Source: JBBDMW01 sp040878005
Lineage (GTDB): Bacteria; Chloroflexota; Dehalococcoidia; Lucifugimonadales; Lucifugimonadaceae
Length of the DNA stretch: 39,313 nt
Assembly: GCA_040878005.1 (NCBI GenBank)
Contig: JBBDMW010000009.1
Span: 1-39,313 of the forward strand
Reading direction: 5' to 3'
Positions within the stretch are counted from its first letter, which is position 1. Each line of letters starts with the position of its first letter. Positions 1 to 7,423 of this stretch are shown here, piece by piece. The notes beneath the pieces are model-generated. The model did not search any database. It had not been told where the DNA came from and saw only the letters and a list, made by a program, of their open reading frames with translations. Both the position numbers and the translations under genes were made by a program.

Positions 1-123
1 GCCTCTCTACAAACGCTTGTGGTTTTGAGACAATTTCTGAGTGCTGCGTTTTTGTAGTCAGCGCGAGCGCTTCTAGCGCGTGTAAGATTCAACGAGGCGC
101 ATAATGCGTTACCTCATCATCGT

Positions 124-199
124 GGGCCCGTAGCTCAGTGGTCAGAGCAGGCGGCTCATAACCGCTTGGTCGCAGGTTCGAACCCTGCCGGGCCCACCA
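124..199 (+). tRNA. tRNA with CAU anticodon, probably tRNA-Ile2 (lysidine type)
   Basis: A complete cloverleaf can be folded by eye: a 7-bp acceptor stem (gggcccg/cgggccc), a 4-bp D stem (gctc/gagc), an anticodon stem ggcgg/ccgct around loop ctcataa (anticodon CAT), a T arm gcagg-ttcgaac-cctgc, discriminator A196 and an encoded CCA (197-199). It is not initiator tRNA, because position 1 pairs with 72 (G:C) and the anticodon stem lacks three consecutive G:C pairs. The stretch from the D arm to the variable loop closely resembles E. coli ileX. I therefore favour tRNA-Ile2, whose CAU is modified to lysidine by TilS, over elongator tRNA-Met; this is from memory, not a computed alignment. Confidence 0.93.
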
Positions 200-354
200 C
201 ACAGGGTAGTAGAAGGTACACCCTCCTGATTGATGCCGGTCCTGTCCGGTGGAAGCGGAAGGGTGTATTCAGTTGTGACGGTTTTGCCTGCGGCCTCGAC
301 CCGCTTAACGAACGACCGCAGGAACTCCCTGCGCTGGCCAGCGGGGGTTGATCG
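142..354 (-). pseudogene. C-terminal relic of a large serine recombinase, running antisense into the tRNA
   Basis: Minus-strand translation between a TGA (355-357) and the next TGA (142-144) reads QRREFLRSFVKRVEAAG, then TVTTEYTLPLPPDR, then EGVPSTTLCGG. This is the typical C-terminal tail of large serine recombinases. After it the frame enters the tRNA antisense, giving the familiar artefact tail GGPGRVRTCDQ. The catalytic N-terminal domain (Ser nucleophile, Arg residues) and the recombinase and zinc-ribbon domains are absent, so the gene is dead. Integrases of this class that insert in tRNA 3' ends often have their own 3' end shared with the tRNA, so this looks like the scar of an integrated element. 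Recognition is by eye from about 50 residues. Confidence 0.62.
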
Positions 355-397
355 TCAGCAACTTCGCGGCCTTTACGTGCCAGCGATACTGCGGTCA

Positions 398-580
398 CGG
401 TCGGGGTGGCTCTCCTAGCCCGCAGGCGAGTTCGTTGACCCGGGGAGATGGGCACCCTAGTTCGGCGTCATTCTCGCTCAGGGCATAGTTGACCGCATCC
501 TCCAACGTCATTGACCGCGCCAGCTCGAACGTCTCAGCGCCGAGATTCCTCCGGGCCAGCTCCAGGCAAAATCGGTGAAG
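398..580 (-). pseudogene. Possible C-terminal relic of a LuxR-type ATPase/TPR regulator
   Basis: The minus-strand frame between TAG (629-631) and TGA (395-397) contains ELARRNLGAETFELARSMT followed by LEDAVNYALSE. This resembles the linker seen in many large LuxR/ATPase/TPR regulators just before their HTH domain (ARxxLGEExFxxAWxxGxxMTLEQAVxYAL). No intact LuxR HTH follows and there is no start codon or full domain, so at most it is a fossil. It lies between the recombinase relic and the methyltransferase gene, which fits a decayed accessory segment. Confidence 0.35.
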
Positions 581-630
581 CCCTCCCGGCCCGTCACTGG
601 CATTGAGGCCAGATGGGCGCCGGGAGGGCT
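579..630 (-). terminator. Perfect 12-bp compound hairpin downstream of the methyltransferase gene
   Basis: Arms agccctcccggc (579-590) and gccgggagggct (619-630) are perfectly complementary. Inside the loop is a second small hairpin (ctggc-ctcaat-gccag, minus strand). It starts 22 nt after the TAG of the methyltransferase (653-655), the right place to end that transcript. No run of U follows on the minus strand, so it is not a textbook intrinsic terminator; it could be a 3'-end stabiliser or a Rho-assisted stop. Confidence 0.5.
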
Positions 631-652
631 AAAACTGTGCCGGCGGCGCCTG

Positions 653-1441
653 CTATGTCTTCTTGCTGGCCCGGAAGTTTATGCCGATGGTGCCGAATGC
701 CTCGGCGCTCGATTGTTGCGGCGCGCCAGCGAATACGTCGCCGCGCCAGGTAATTTTAAAGTCTTCGAATCCAGCGGACTCGACGACGGCCTCTAGCTCT
801 GCTTCCAGCAGAGCACCGGCAATTCAACCGGTCCACAGCTCCACTTTCTGCTTGGCTTCGGCGGGCACCTCTTTCTGGACCAGGATGTCGCCGATCTGGA
901 GACGCCCCCCCGGCTTCAACACCCGGTTCATTTCTCGCAGTGCGGTCTGCTTATCGGGCACCAGGTTGAATACGCCGTTGGAGATCACAACATCGGCCCA
1001 GCCATTGGGCACAGGCAGGTCTTCGGCGAGACCTTCCCTGAACTCGACGTTGTTCCTCCCTGCCTCGGTTGCGGCATGCCTGGCCTTCTCCAGCATCTCC
1101 GGCGTCATATCAACGCCGATGACATGGCCTCCTTGTCCGACCATGTTGGATGCGACAAGGCTATCCATGCCTGCTCCGGAGCCGACGTCAACAACATGCT
1201 CGCCGTCACGAAGCACGCCGAGGCTGAAAGGGTTGCCGGTTCCCGCGAACGGGTCGATGGCTGAACTCGGCACCGACTCCAGCCACTCGTATTTGTAGCC
1301 GAGCATTTCAGCCAGTGGATGACCCGTATGGAAGTGGAAACCCTTTGCTGGATTCCGCACTACTTCAGCGTACTCATCACGAATGGCCTGGCGAAGGCCG
1401 TCGATGCCTATGTCTACCTGGATGGTTTCTCGATGTGTCAT
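653..1441 (-). CDS. ArsM/AS3MT-like SAM-dependent methyltransferase with an in-frame UGA (probable selenoprotein, Sec206)
   Basis: The protein has 262 residues when the TGA at 824-826 is read through. Residues about 75-190 form a class I SAM methyltransferase fold: motif I VDVGSGAG (84-91), acidic D111 after beta2, and SNGVFNLVPDK (154-164). After the TGA the same frame continues with IAGALLEAELEAVVESAGF and ends in FGTIGINFRASKK, which matches the normal C-terminus of this family. The TGA falls where relatives have the conserved Cys of WxGCxAGAL, equivalent to human AS3MT Cys206. A SECIS-like hairpin follows at 796-814. The predicted protein has no Cys at all, and the position of AS3MT Cys156 is Gly156, so arsenite may not be its substrate. 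It probably forms an operon with the upstream osmC gene (68-nt gap). A gene caller would wrongly stop it at 205 residues. Confidence 0.85.
796..814 (-). promoter_or_regulatory. Putative bacterial SECIS element of the methyltransferase
   Basis: Taking the U of the UGA as +1, nucleotides +13 to +19 (GCUCUGC) pair perfectly with +25 to +31 (GCAGAGC), leaving loop UGGAA at +20 to +24. A U:A pair can extend the stem to 8 bp. Bacterial SECIS elements are hairpins just downstream of the UGA with a G among the first two loop nucleotides, bound by SelB. Spacing and loop fit this, and the geometry is identical to the hairpin at 3147-3165. Confidence 0.8.
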
Positions 1442-1509
1442 GTCTCTCTCCTTGTCATCGATTCAGCAGCGCTCTGTCACTTTGAGCGGCACTCCATGCG
1501 GTATTGCGC

Positions 1510-2067
1510 CTACTCCAGGACGACGGTGACTGGCACGCTGTTGTGGATGATGTCCAACACAGGGGAAGTCCTCTGGACGTGCTTCAAGAGCTCTTCCAGT
1601 TGTTCTCGTGTGGCGTCGCTGTTCACCCGGCAGGAAACTCGGATGTCCCGGTACCCCGGTCGCGTGGTTTCTGAAAGTCCCAGGAATCCATGCAGATCCA
1701 GGGTTCCCTCGACAGCGAACTCCAGGTCGTGAATGGTGATGCCTTTTGCGGCCGCGTTATAAGCGACTCCGACGGAGAGGCATGAGGTGAGGGCTGCAAG
1801 GACCGTTTCGACGGCGTTCGGCCCGGCGTTCCTGCCCAGGAGAACCGGTGGCTCATCACTTTCGATGGTGAACGGGGCCTGGCGTGACGTGTCTTCCTGA
1901 CCTGCCCCATAGAAACTCTGGACCGTGGTGCGGGAGTGCCCGCCATCTATCCAGTCGGTTTGTGCCCGGAACTTGAACTTTGCCAGGTCCGGGTTCGCTT
2001 CGATGGCGCTGATGGTGTCCACCAGTTGCTGTACGTTCACGCCGTTGGGTATGGTCTGGCTTGTCAT
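1510..2067 (-). CDS. OsmC family protein
   Basis: The 185-residue protein has the OsmC/Ohr fold signature: a GGHSRT strand early, LLGRNAGPNAVETVLAALTSCLSVG in the middle with a candidate peroxidatic Cys, and a QRTSPVLDI segment near the C-terminus. OsmC/Ohr proteins reduce organic hydroperoxides with a Cys pair. I see the first Cys (TSCLSVG) but no clear resolving Cys near QRTSPV, so the mechanism may differ or need an external thiol partner. The start is well supported by AGGAGG about 8 nt before ATG. It is the first gene of a probable two-gene operon with the methyltransferase, behind a predicted operator and promoter at 2183-2228. Confidence 0.9.
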   Translation of the reverse strand: MTSQTIPNGVNVQQLVDTISAIEANPDLAKFKFRAQTDWIDGGHSRTTVQSFYGAGQEDTSRQAPFTIESDEPPVLLGRNAGPNAVETVLAALTSCLSVGVAYNAAAKGITIHDLEFAVEGTLDLHGFLGLSETTRPGYRDIRVSCRVNSDATREQLEELLKHVQRTSPVLDIIHNSVPVTVVLE

Positions 2068-2182
2068 GGCAATTGCCTCCTACGATGTATGCATTGTTGG
2101 GGCGTACCCTTGAGTTCAACTCTCGTGGGGTGACTTGAGCCGTTGGGTCTATCTGCTCAAGTTCGCCTGCAACGTTGGCGGT

Positions 2183-2228
2183 ATCGTAGGAAAGCGCCAC
2201 TTACCCGGCACTTACCTGGCAATTACCC
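2183..2228 (-). promoter_or_regulatory. Three 11-bp direct repeats plus a -10 box: probable BTAD/SARP operator of osmC
   Basis: On the minus strand three adjacent 11-bp units read GGGTAATTGCC (2218-2228), AGGTAAGTGCC (2207-2217) and GGGTAAGTGGC (2196-2206), giving a heptamer core GGTAAKT repeated every 11 bp. Seven bases after the last unit is TACGAT (2183-2188), a good -10 hexamer, and no separate -35 is needed. SARP/BTAD activators are known to bind heptamer direct repeats with 11-bp period placed just upstream of the -10, where they replace -35 recognition. The gene downstream is osmC, and the gene immediately upstream encodes a BTAD regulator. The predicted leader is about 110 nt. Confidence 0.6.
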
Positions 2229-2274
2229 TGAGGTTCGTTTTGACTTCCCCAGGCCAATGGGCGGCTGGAACGGG

Positions 2275-5200
2275 TCAGTGTGGGTGTCGGATTACTTCAG
2301 CCAGCTTTGCCGTGACGCGCTCTTCACCGGGGCGGGCACCCAGCATGCGGTAGGTTTCAAGCGCTCGCTCAAAGCAGTCCCGGGAGTCGACATCTCCCGA
2401 TTGCTCCTTCGCGGGCGACCCAGCCAGATCCCCCAACGCCTCGAGAGTGCTCGCTACGTCATAGGGCTGTTCCAACTCCTGGAATTGTTCCAGCGCCCGG
2501 CGCAGGTTCAGCGCGGCAGACTCGGAGTCGCCGGAGGCTGACGCCAGAATGCCACGCAGGTGGCTGGTAACCGCAGACCATGCGAGGCTGCCGAAGGTTG
2601 CGGCTGTATCCTCGGCCCTGGCACAGGCCCATTTGGCGCGGTCCATATCCCCAAGGCCTATGTATACCGGCACGGCAGCGGGGTACAGAAGCGCGTCGCA
2701 CGGGATACATTCCCCGGTTTCCTGCTGTGATGCCAGTCCCTGGGCGAGGTAGTCCGTGGCTCCAGCCAGATCTCCGGCCTCAAGACGATTCAGGCACAGC
2801 GTGCTCAGCACGCGTGTAAAGCTGTGCACCTGCACCATCATGTTGTCCGAGTTGCGGGCAATGTCCAGCACACGAAGCAACCGCTCACGAGCCTCGTCCA
2901 ACCTTCCCAGGCCCGTCTCCAGCAACGCCAACCGCTGTTCGCCAAGCACCACCCCAAAGGTTGCACCGACGTCCCATGCCAGGCTGACGCTTTGGTTGAA
3001 TGCCTCCCGACTGCCGGACCATTCTCCGCGCAGGTACTGCACAGCACCCAGGGCGTGGTAGCAGAGACTTTCGGCCCGCCGATTCCCAACTTCCTGCGCC
3101 CGCGCCAGGGCGCGCGTCACGAAATCCTGGACTTCTCCATAAGGCTTATCACCGTACAGGTGATACTCCCATAGTCAAAGGTGGGCATCGAAGGCTTGAT
3201 CGGTATCGAAGCCTGAAACTCCCATCTCGCTACGGTTCAACTCATACTCGATGCCTTTTTGCCAATCTCCAAGGGAGTGGCATGCCAGGGCCATCACCTC
3301 ATAGGCGTGTGCCTGAGCTTTCTCATCCCCGGCAGAATGAGCCAGCTCCAGTGCCTTCTCGGCCGCCTCCAGAGCTTCGTTGTGACGAGCGCTGTGCCAG
3401 TGCAACTGAGCGAGCTGGTAGTAGGTGCTGGCGACTACTACTTCCGCCGGATATGTCTCGCCAACGGTCTCCATGGCCTTGTGAAGCAGGTCGGAAGCCT
3501 GATCCAGCTTCCCGGCGGTCATGGCGTTCAATGCCGCCTTTCCACGAATTCGCCCTGCGGCCTGGAGGTCATCCGCCGCGAGGCTTCGCTCCAACGCTTC
3601 CTCGTAGAGAGGCAAACTGGTCTCGGCCTGTCCTGTCCGGCGCATGACGTCAGCCATCTCCTCCAAGAAGCAAGGGAGGGCTGTTGCGTCGCTATGTGCG
3701 GGATGAGCATTAATCAGATCAACGCCCTGCTGGTACAGACGTAGCGCCTGCTCGTTGGCAAACACTGAAGCCGCGTGTCGTGCAGCGCTGAGAATATAGG
3801 GAATGGCTCGCCATGGTGTGCTGCCCATGGCGTGGTGGTGCGCGAGCACTTCGGCATGTTCCGACGCGCGACTTTCATAGAGCGCCTCCAGGCCTTCGGC
3901 AACCTGGCCATGCAGGCTCTGTAGACGGGGCCGGGACAGACCCTGATACAGAACTGACCGGTGAACCGGATGGACAAACCGGTAACCCTGCTCGGACTCT
4001 TCCATCACCTGCCGGTCGAGGGCTTCATCCAGATCTGCCAAGAGCTCATCTTCAGGAACCCTGCTGGCCGATTTGAGCACGTCGTACGGAACATCCCGTC
4101 CAATAACGGCAGCGAGCCGCAGTACATTCTGAGTTGTTGACTGGAGCCTACCCATGCGTACAGCGACCACTTCCCTGAGAATGCCGGGAAGCGTGCCAGA
4201 AGTGTCTTCCAGTTGCCAGCGGCCATCGACCTGGCGCAGGCGGCCTTCTTCCTGGAAAGCCCGTACAGTCTCTTCTGTATAGAAAGGGTTGCCTTCCGCT
4301 ATGTCGTAAATGGCGTTGAACGCAACAGAATCCACGTACGATGCCCCGAGGGTCTTCACCACGAGGTAATCACTCTCCTGGCGGGATAGGCGCCCCACGT
4401 CAACACGACTCAGAATTCGGTGGCGCCGGGCCAGGGCCAGGAATTCACTCAGCGGAGTGCCGACGCCAGCTTCTTCTGCACGGAAGGTACCCACTATCAG
4501 CAACGGCGGCTGAGCAGATGACCGCGCCAAGTAGTGGAGAAGCTGAATGCACGCTTCATCGGCTGCATGGAGGTCATCCTGTACCAGTACCACAGGATTC
4601 CAACTGCCAAGGTGCTGCAGAAAGGTGACTGCTGCGGTGAAGATCACCTGGCGGTCAGCCGTCTGTGGCGCAATCTTTTGAAATCCCGGATGCCGCGCAT
4701 GCCATTGCCCAGGCAGCAACCGGAAGATTTCCCCGTGCGGCTGGGCTAGCAAAGCCCGCATTGTCTCGGGGGAAGCCCTGTAAGCGAAATCTTCAAGGGC
4801 CTCTATGAATGGGCCATAAGGAAGCTGCGACTCTCCTTCATATGCGGCACCCAGCAGGCTGATGCCGCCACGATGGGCCGCCCGATCCGCAATCTCAAGA
4901 GCAAGCCGACTCTTGCCCACTCCTGACTCTCCTCCAAGGAACAGCGCGTTCCCTTCACCGGCAAAGAGCCCCTCCAATGCCTCCTCCACCAGTTCTATCT
5001 CGGCTTCGCGTCCCACGAGCGAGCCCTGGGCGAATTGCCTGGGCTTCAAGGTGTGCGATACGGGAATGGAGGGCGATTCTTCCGCCACCGGCAACTGAAC
5101 ATCACCATCAAGTATTTCCTGGTACACCTGTTGTGTGACCAACTGCGGCTCAACACCCATCTCTCGCTGCAGAACATCCCTGAGGCGCTGATATTGCCGG

Positions 5201-5868
5201 AGGGCATGGTGGCGATGGCCGGATAGCACGTATAGGCGCATGAGCCGGGCCTGTGCAGCCTCCTCAGCCGGATCACTTGCCACGACACGACTGAGCGACT
5301 CTATGGCATTGGTGATCTCTCCGGCAGCTTCATACAGGGCAGCCAACTCCATGAGCAGGGTGTGATAGAGCGTCCTGAGCTCCTCTCGCCGGGATTGGGC
5401 CCAGTCTTCGTACCGGTCCTCCGGGAGCAGATCCCCAGAGTAAATAGCGATGGCCTGCCTGTAGGCATTGATGTCACCCGTCTTACGAGCCTTGGCAGCG
5501 GCAGATTCGAATGCTTCTGTGTCAATCGATATTTCTTCTGCGTGTGCAAGCTCCAGGACGTCGTTCTCAAACCGTAGGAACCGTCCGCTTACCGGGGACT
5601 CAGGGGCCAGGGCGCGGCGGGCTGCGTAAAGGGTCTTGTGCAGATTGTTGAGCCCGGCCGATGCGTCCAAATCGGGCCACAGCATTTCAATCAGCTGTTC
5701 CCGGTGTACCTGGCGTCCTGGCGCCAAAGCGAGAAGCTTGACGATTGCCTTCGCTTTGCGAAGACGCCAATCCGCATCTTGTACAACTCGCGTCCCAATT
5801 GTGACCTGGAAGCCGCCAAGCAACTTTAATTGGAGGCCTTCCGACCGGTGTGGCGTTTGTTGTGACAT
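2275..5868 (-). CDS. BTAD-family transcriptional regulator with AAA ATPase and TPR domains, containing an in-frame UGA (probable selenoprotein, Sec898)
   Basis: Read through the TGA at 3175-3177 this is a 1197-residue protein. It has an OmpR-type winged helix (about 11-105), a BTAD domain (about 110-255), an AAA/STAND-like ATPase with Walker A GGESGVGKS (312-320), and a long TPR array to the C-terminus. Such regulators couple DNA binding to an NTPase switch and a TPR sensor. Before the TGA the protein reads QAFDAHL; after it the frame continues LWEYHLYGDKPYGEVQDFV and then about 280 residues of good TPR sequence. As I recall relatives, Cys occupies the TGA position (HLCLWEYHLYG). A SECIS-like hairpin follows at 3147-3165. 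The start ATG at 5868 has GGAGG 7 nt upstream; an ATG at 5940 is in frame but lacks that support. If the UGA terminates, an 897-residue product lacking the distal TPRs results. It probably controls the downstream osmC operon. Confidence 0.8.
3147..3165 (-). promoter_or_regulatory. Putative bacterial SECIS element of the BTAD regulator
   Basis: With the U of UGA as +1, UAUCACC (+13 to +19) pairs perfectly with GGUGAUA (+25 to +31) around loop UGUAC (+20 to +24). Stem length, loop length and distance from the UGA are all identical to the hairpin at 796-814, and both loops follow UGNA. For a fixed geometry, seven Watson-Crick pairs arise by chance about once in 16,000, so coincidence is unlikely. 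Confidence 0.8.
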
Positions 5869-6168
5869 GAATGCCTCCACCCTAGATTCGCTGACATGGC
5901 CACGTGAGTTCCGATGAGAGAGTCGGGCCACGGGTTGCACTTAAACCAAACAGGGTAACGAATGATGCGGCGCTCATAGCTTCAAGTGGCTTCGATCTTC
6001 GCGCTGCTGAGGTGAGTGGGCAGATTGCCATTTCGCCAGGGTTGCCGAACTGGCGCAGGACCGTGCCAGTTACCGGTGTTTCCGGCTCCCGTCCGGTGTG
6101 CAACCAAGTGCCAGGCCGCGATGTCACGTAGGATGTGCCGCGGCGGCTGATTCCCGCCTGGAGCGCCC
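5869..6168. other. Intergenic region between divergent genes
   Basis: This 300-bp region separates the BTAD regulator (leftward) from the split-barrel protein (rightward), so it should hold two divergent promoters. I see no convincing -35/-10 pair and no copy of the GGTAAKT repeats found upstream of osmC, so autoregulation of the regulator through that site is not supported. The ribosome binding site of the regulator (GGTGGAGG, minus strand) lies at 5873-5880. Confidence 0.6.
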
Positions 6169-6615
6169 ATGTCATCGCTACGATCCAAATTCGCCTACTG
6201 GTTCATTGACACCTTCGTGCCGGTGGTGTTTCCCCGCCTCAACCCAATCGCCAGGCGCCTGCTCAAATCGCGGGCGCACATTCTTGTTAGCTGGTATGTG
6301 GTGGTGCTGTGTTTTGAAGGGCGCCGCACAGGTCGCCACTACGAGGTGCCGGTGGCCTATCACCGTGCGGCTGACGGGGTAATCGAGGCGGTGACGAGCA
6401 CCAGGGGCCGATGGTGGAAGAACCTGCGGAGCGACGCTGAAGCGTCCGTGCTCATCAAGGGAAAAGAGAGGCGGGCGAGAGTGGAGATCCTGGTGGACAA
6501 CGACGAAGCGATCACCAAGATCCTTGCTTCACGTGACCGCTGCAGAAAGATGCTGATGCCGATTTCACCGAGCGATACGGTGGTACTGAGAGTCCACTTC
6601 AGAGATGGGTCTTAG
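6169..6615 (+). CDS. Nitroreductase family, deazaflavin (F420)-dependent split-barrel protein
   Basis: The 148-residue protein carries the Ddn-like signature RRTGRHYEVPVAYHRAADG, then VTSTRGRWWKNLRSD and ARVEIL, typical of the small split-beta-barrel oxidoreductases that bind deazaflavin F420 or flavin. The N-terminal part (about 8-50) is hydrophobic and amphipathic and may contact the membrane. The physiological substrate is unknown. The first ATG was chosen because homology starts close after it. It stands alone between divergent and convergent neighbours. The family assignment is good; F420 rather than FMN use is inference. Confidence 0.75.
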   Translation: MSSLRSKFAYWFIDTFVPVVFPRLNPIARRLLKSRAHILVSWYVVVLCFEGRRTGRHYEVPVAYHRAADGVIEAVTSTRGRWWKNLRSDAEASVLIKGKERRARVEILVDNDEAITKILASRDRCRKMLMPISPSDTVVLRVHFRDGS

Positions 6616-6637
6616 GCCTATCGATGACCCGTGGTGT

Positions 6638-7312
6638 TTAGCGCCTGCGTACATACAGGACTGTTGTAGCACCGCCGATCATTAGAAGCCCAGCGACGGC
6701 AACTCCAGCGGACAAATAGAAAGTGGTCCGAGGCGCACCGGGATTCTCTGGTTCGGTATCTTCCGGGGCAGTCTCAGGATTGGCGGTCGCTTCGTCCGTG
6801 GGTGCGTCGGCCCCTGATTCCGGAGCGACGCCGGGACCGGTTACGGCCTCGACTTCTTCGAGGGATGCCGGGCTATGGGAGTCGTCCGATGGCCGACTGC
6901 CGCTGCATATTTCATCCACGTACTCGTTACCCTCGCCACGAGTGAGATAGAACAGCCACTCCTGACCCACGTTTTCTTCTGCCCAACCGCCATACCAGGG
7001 CATGTTTGGCGACCGGACGGTTACTGTTCCGGGGCCGGAGCCCTTGAGATAGCGCTCCACAGCTACTTCTGCCCGCGGTTCCTGGCCTGGGAAGAGTTGT
7101 CCATCGCTGTGTGATTCGTCGAATGACTGCACAGTGCCTACGAGGACGATGTCGGCCCTCTCAATGTATTCCGAGGTTGAGAACTGGACGCAACTCAGTG
7201 CCTGCGCTGGTGAGGTGGTTCCAGCGAACGAGACGATCAGCGCCAACGCCAGCGCAGTGATTGTCAGCGGCACCAGGCGATTGTGGCCGGAGAGTTGTAG
7301 GCGTTTAGTCAT
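6638..7312 (-). CDS. Exported, C-terminally membrane-anchored protein with a TIMP/netrin-like domain
   Basis: This 224-residue protein has a signal peptide (hydrophobic stretch about 14-38, ending TSPAQALS). The N-terminal domain opens with SCVQFSTSEYIERADIVLVGTV, which looks like the TIMP-like OB-fold modules found in exported bacterial proteins. A Pro/Glu/Thr-rich low-complexity linker follows (about 148-192). A single membrane segment (about 197-219) ends in VRRR, orienting the C-terminus to the cytoplasm. The gene probably encodes a surface-exposed anchored protein. Partners and function are unknown; the TIMP-like call rests on the short ADIVLVGTV region. Confidence 0.65.
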   Translation of the reverse strand: MTKRLQLSGHNRLVPLTITALALALIVSFAGTTSPAQALSCVQFSTSEYIERADIVLVGTVQSFDESHSDGQLFPGQEPRAEVAVERYLKGSGPGTVTVRSPNMPWYGGWAEENVGQEWLFYLTRGEGNEYVDEICSGSRPSDDSHSPASLEEVEAVTGPGVAPESGADAPTDEATANPETAPEDTEPENPGAPRTTFYLSAGVAVAGLLMIGGATTVLYVRRR

Positions 7313-7423
7313 ATCGGTTTCACTGCCCCATATAAAAGGCCGTAGTTATTAGTTGGCCAACCGAATTACTAGTGAAGACGCCAATTGAACCGGAATTGTT
7401 CCCGCCTATGCCGCCGGTTGACA

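Noticed and set aside
156..455. 99-residue minus-strand frame ending GPAGFEPATKRL
   Set aside because: It is an artefact of reading the tRNA antisense; the recombinase relic is in a different frame.
824..826. TGA in the methyltransferase as an ordinary stop or a frameshift/pseudogene
   Set aside because: The family C-terminus continues in the same frame, the codon sits at the conserved Cys, a SECIS-like hairpin follows, and selA is present.
2275..3120. Separate TPR protein starting at GTG 3120
   Set aside because: It is in frame with the BTAD gene, only the TGA separates them, and the 18 codons between read as coherent family sequence (LWEYHLYGD).
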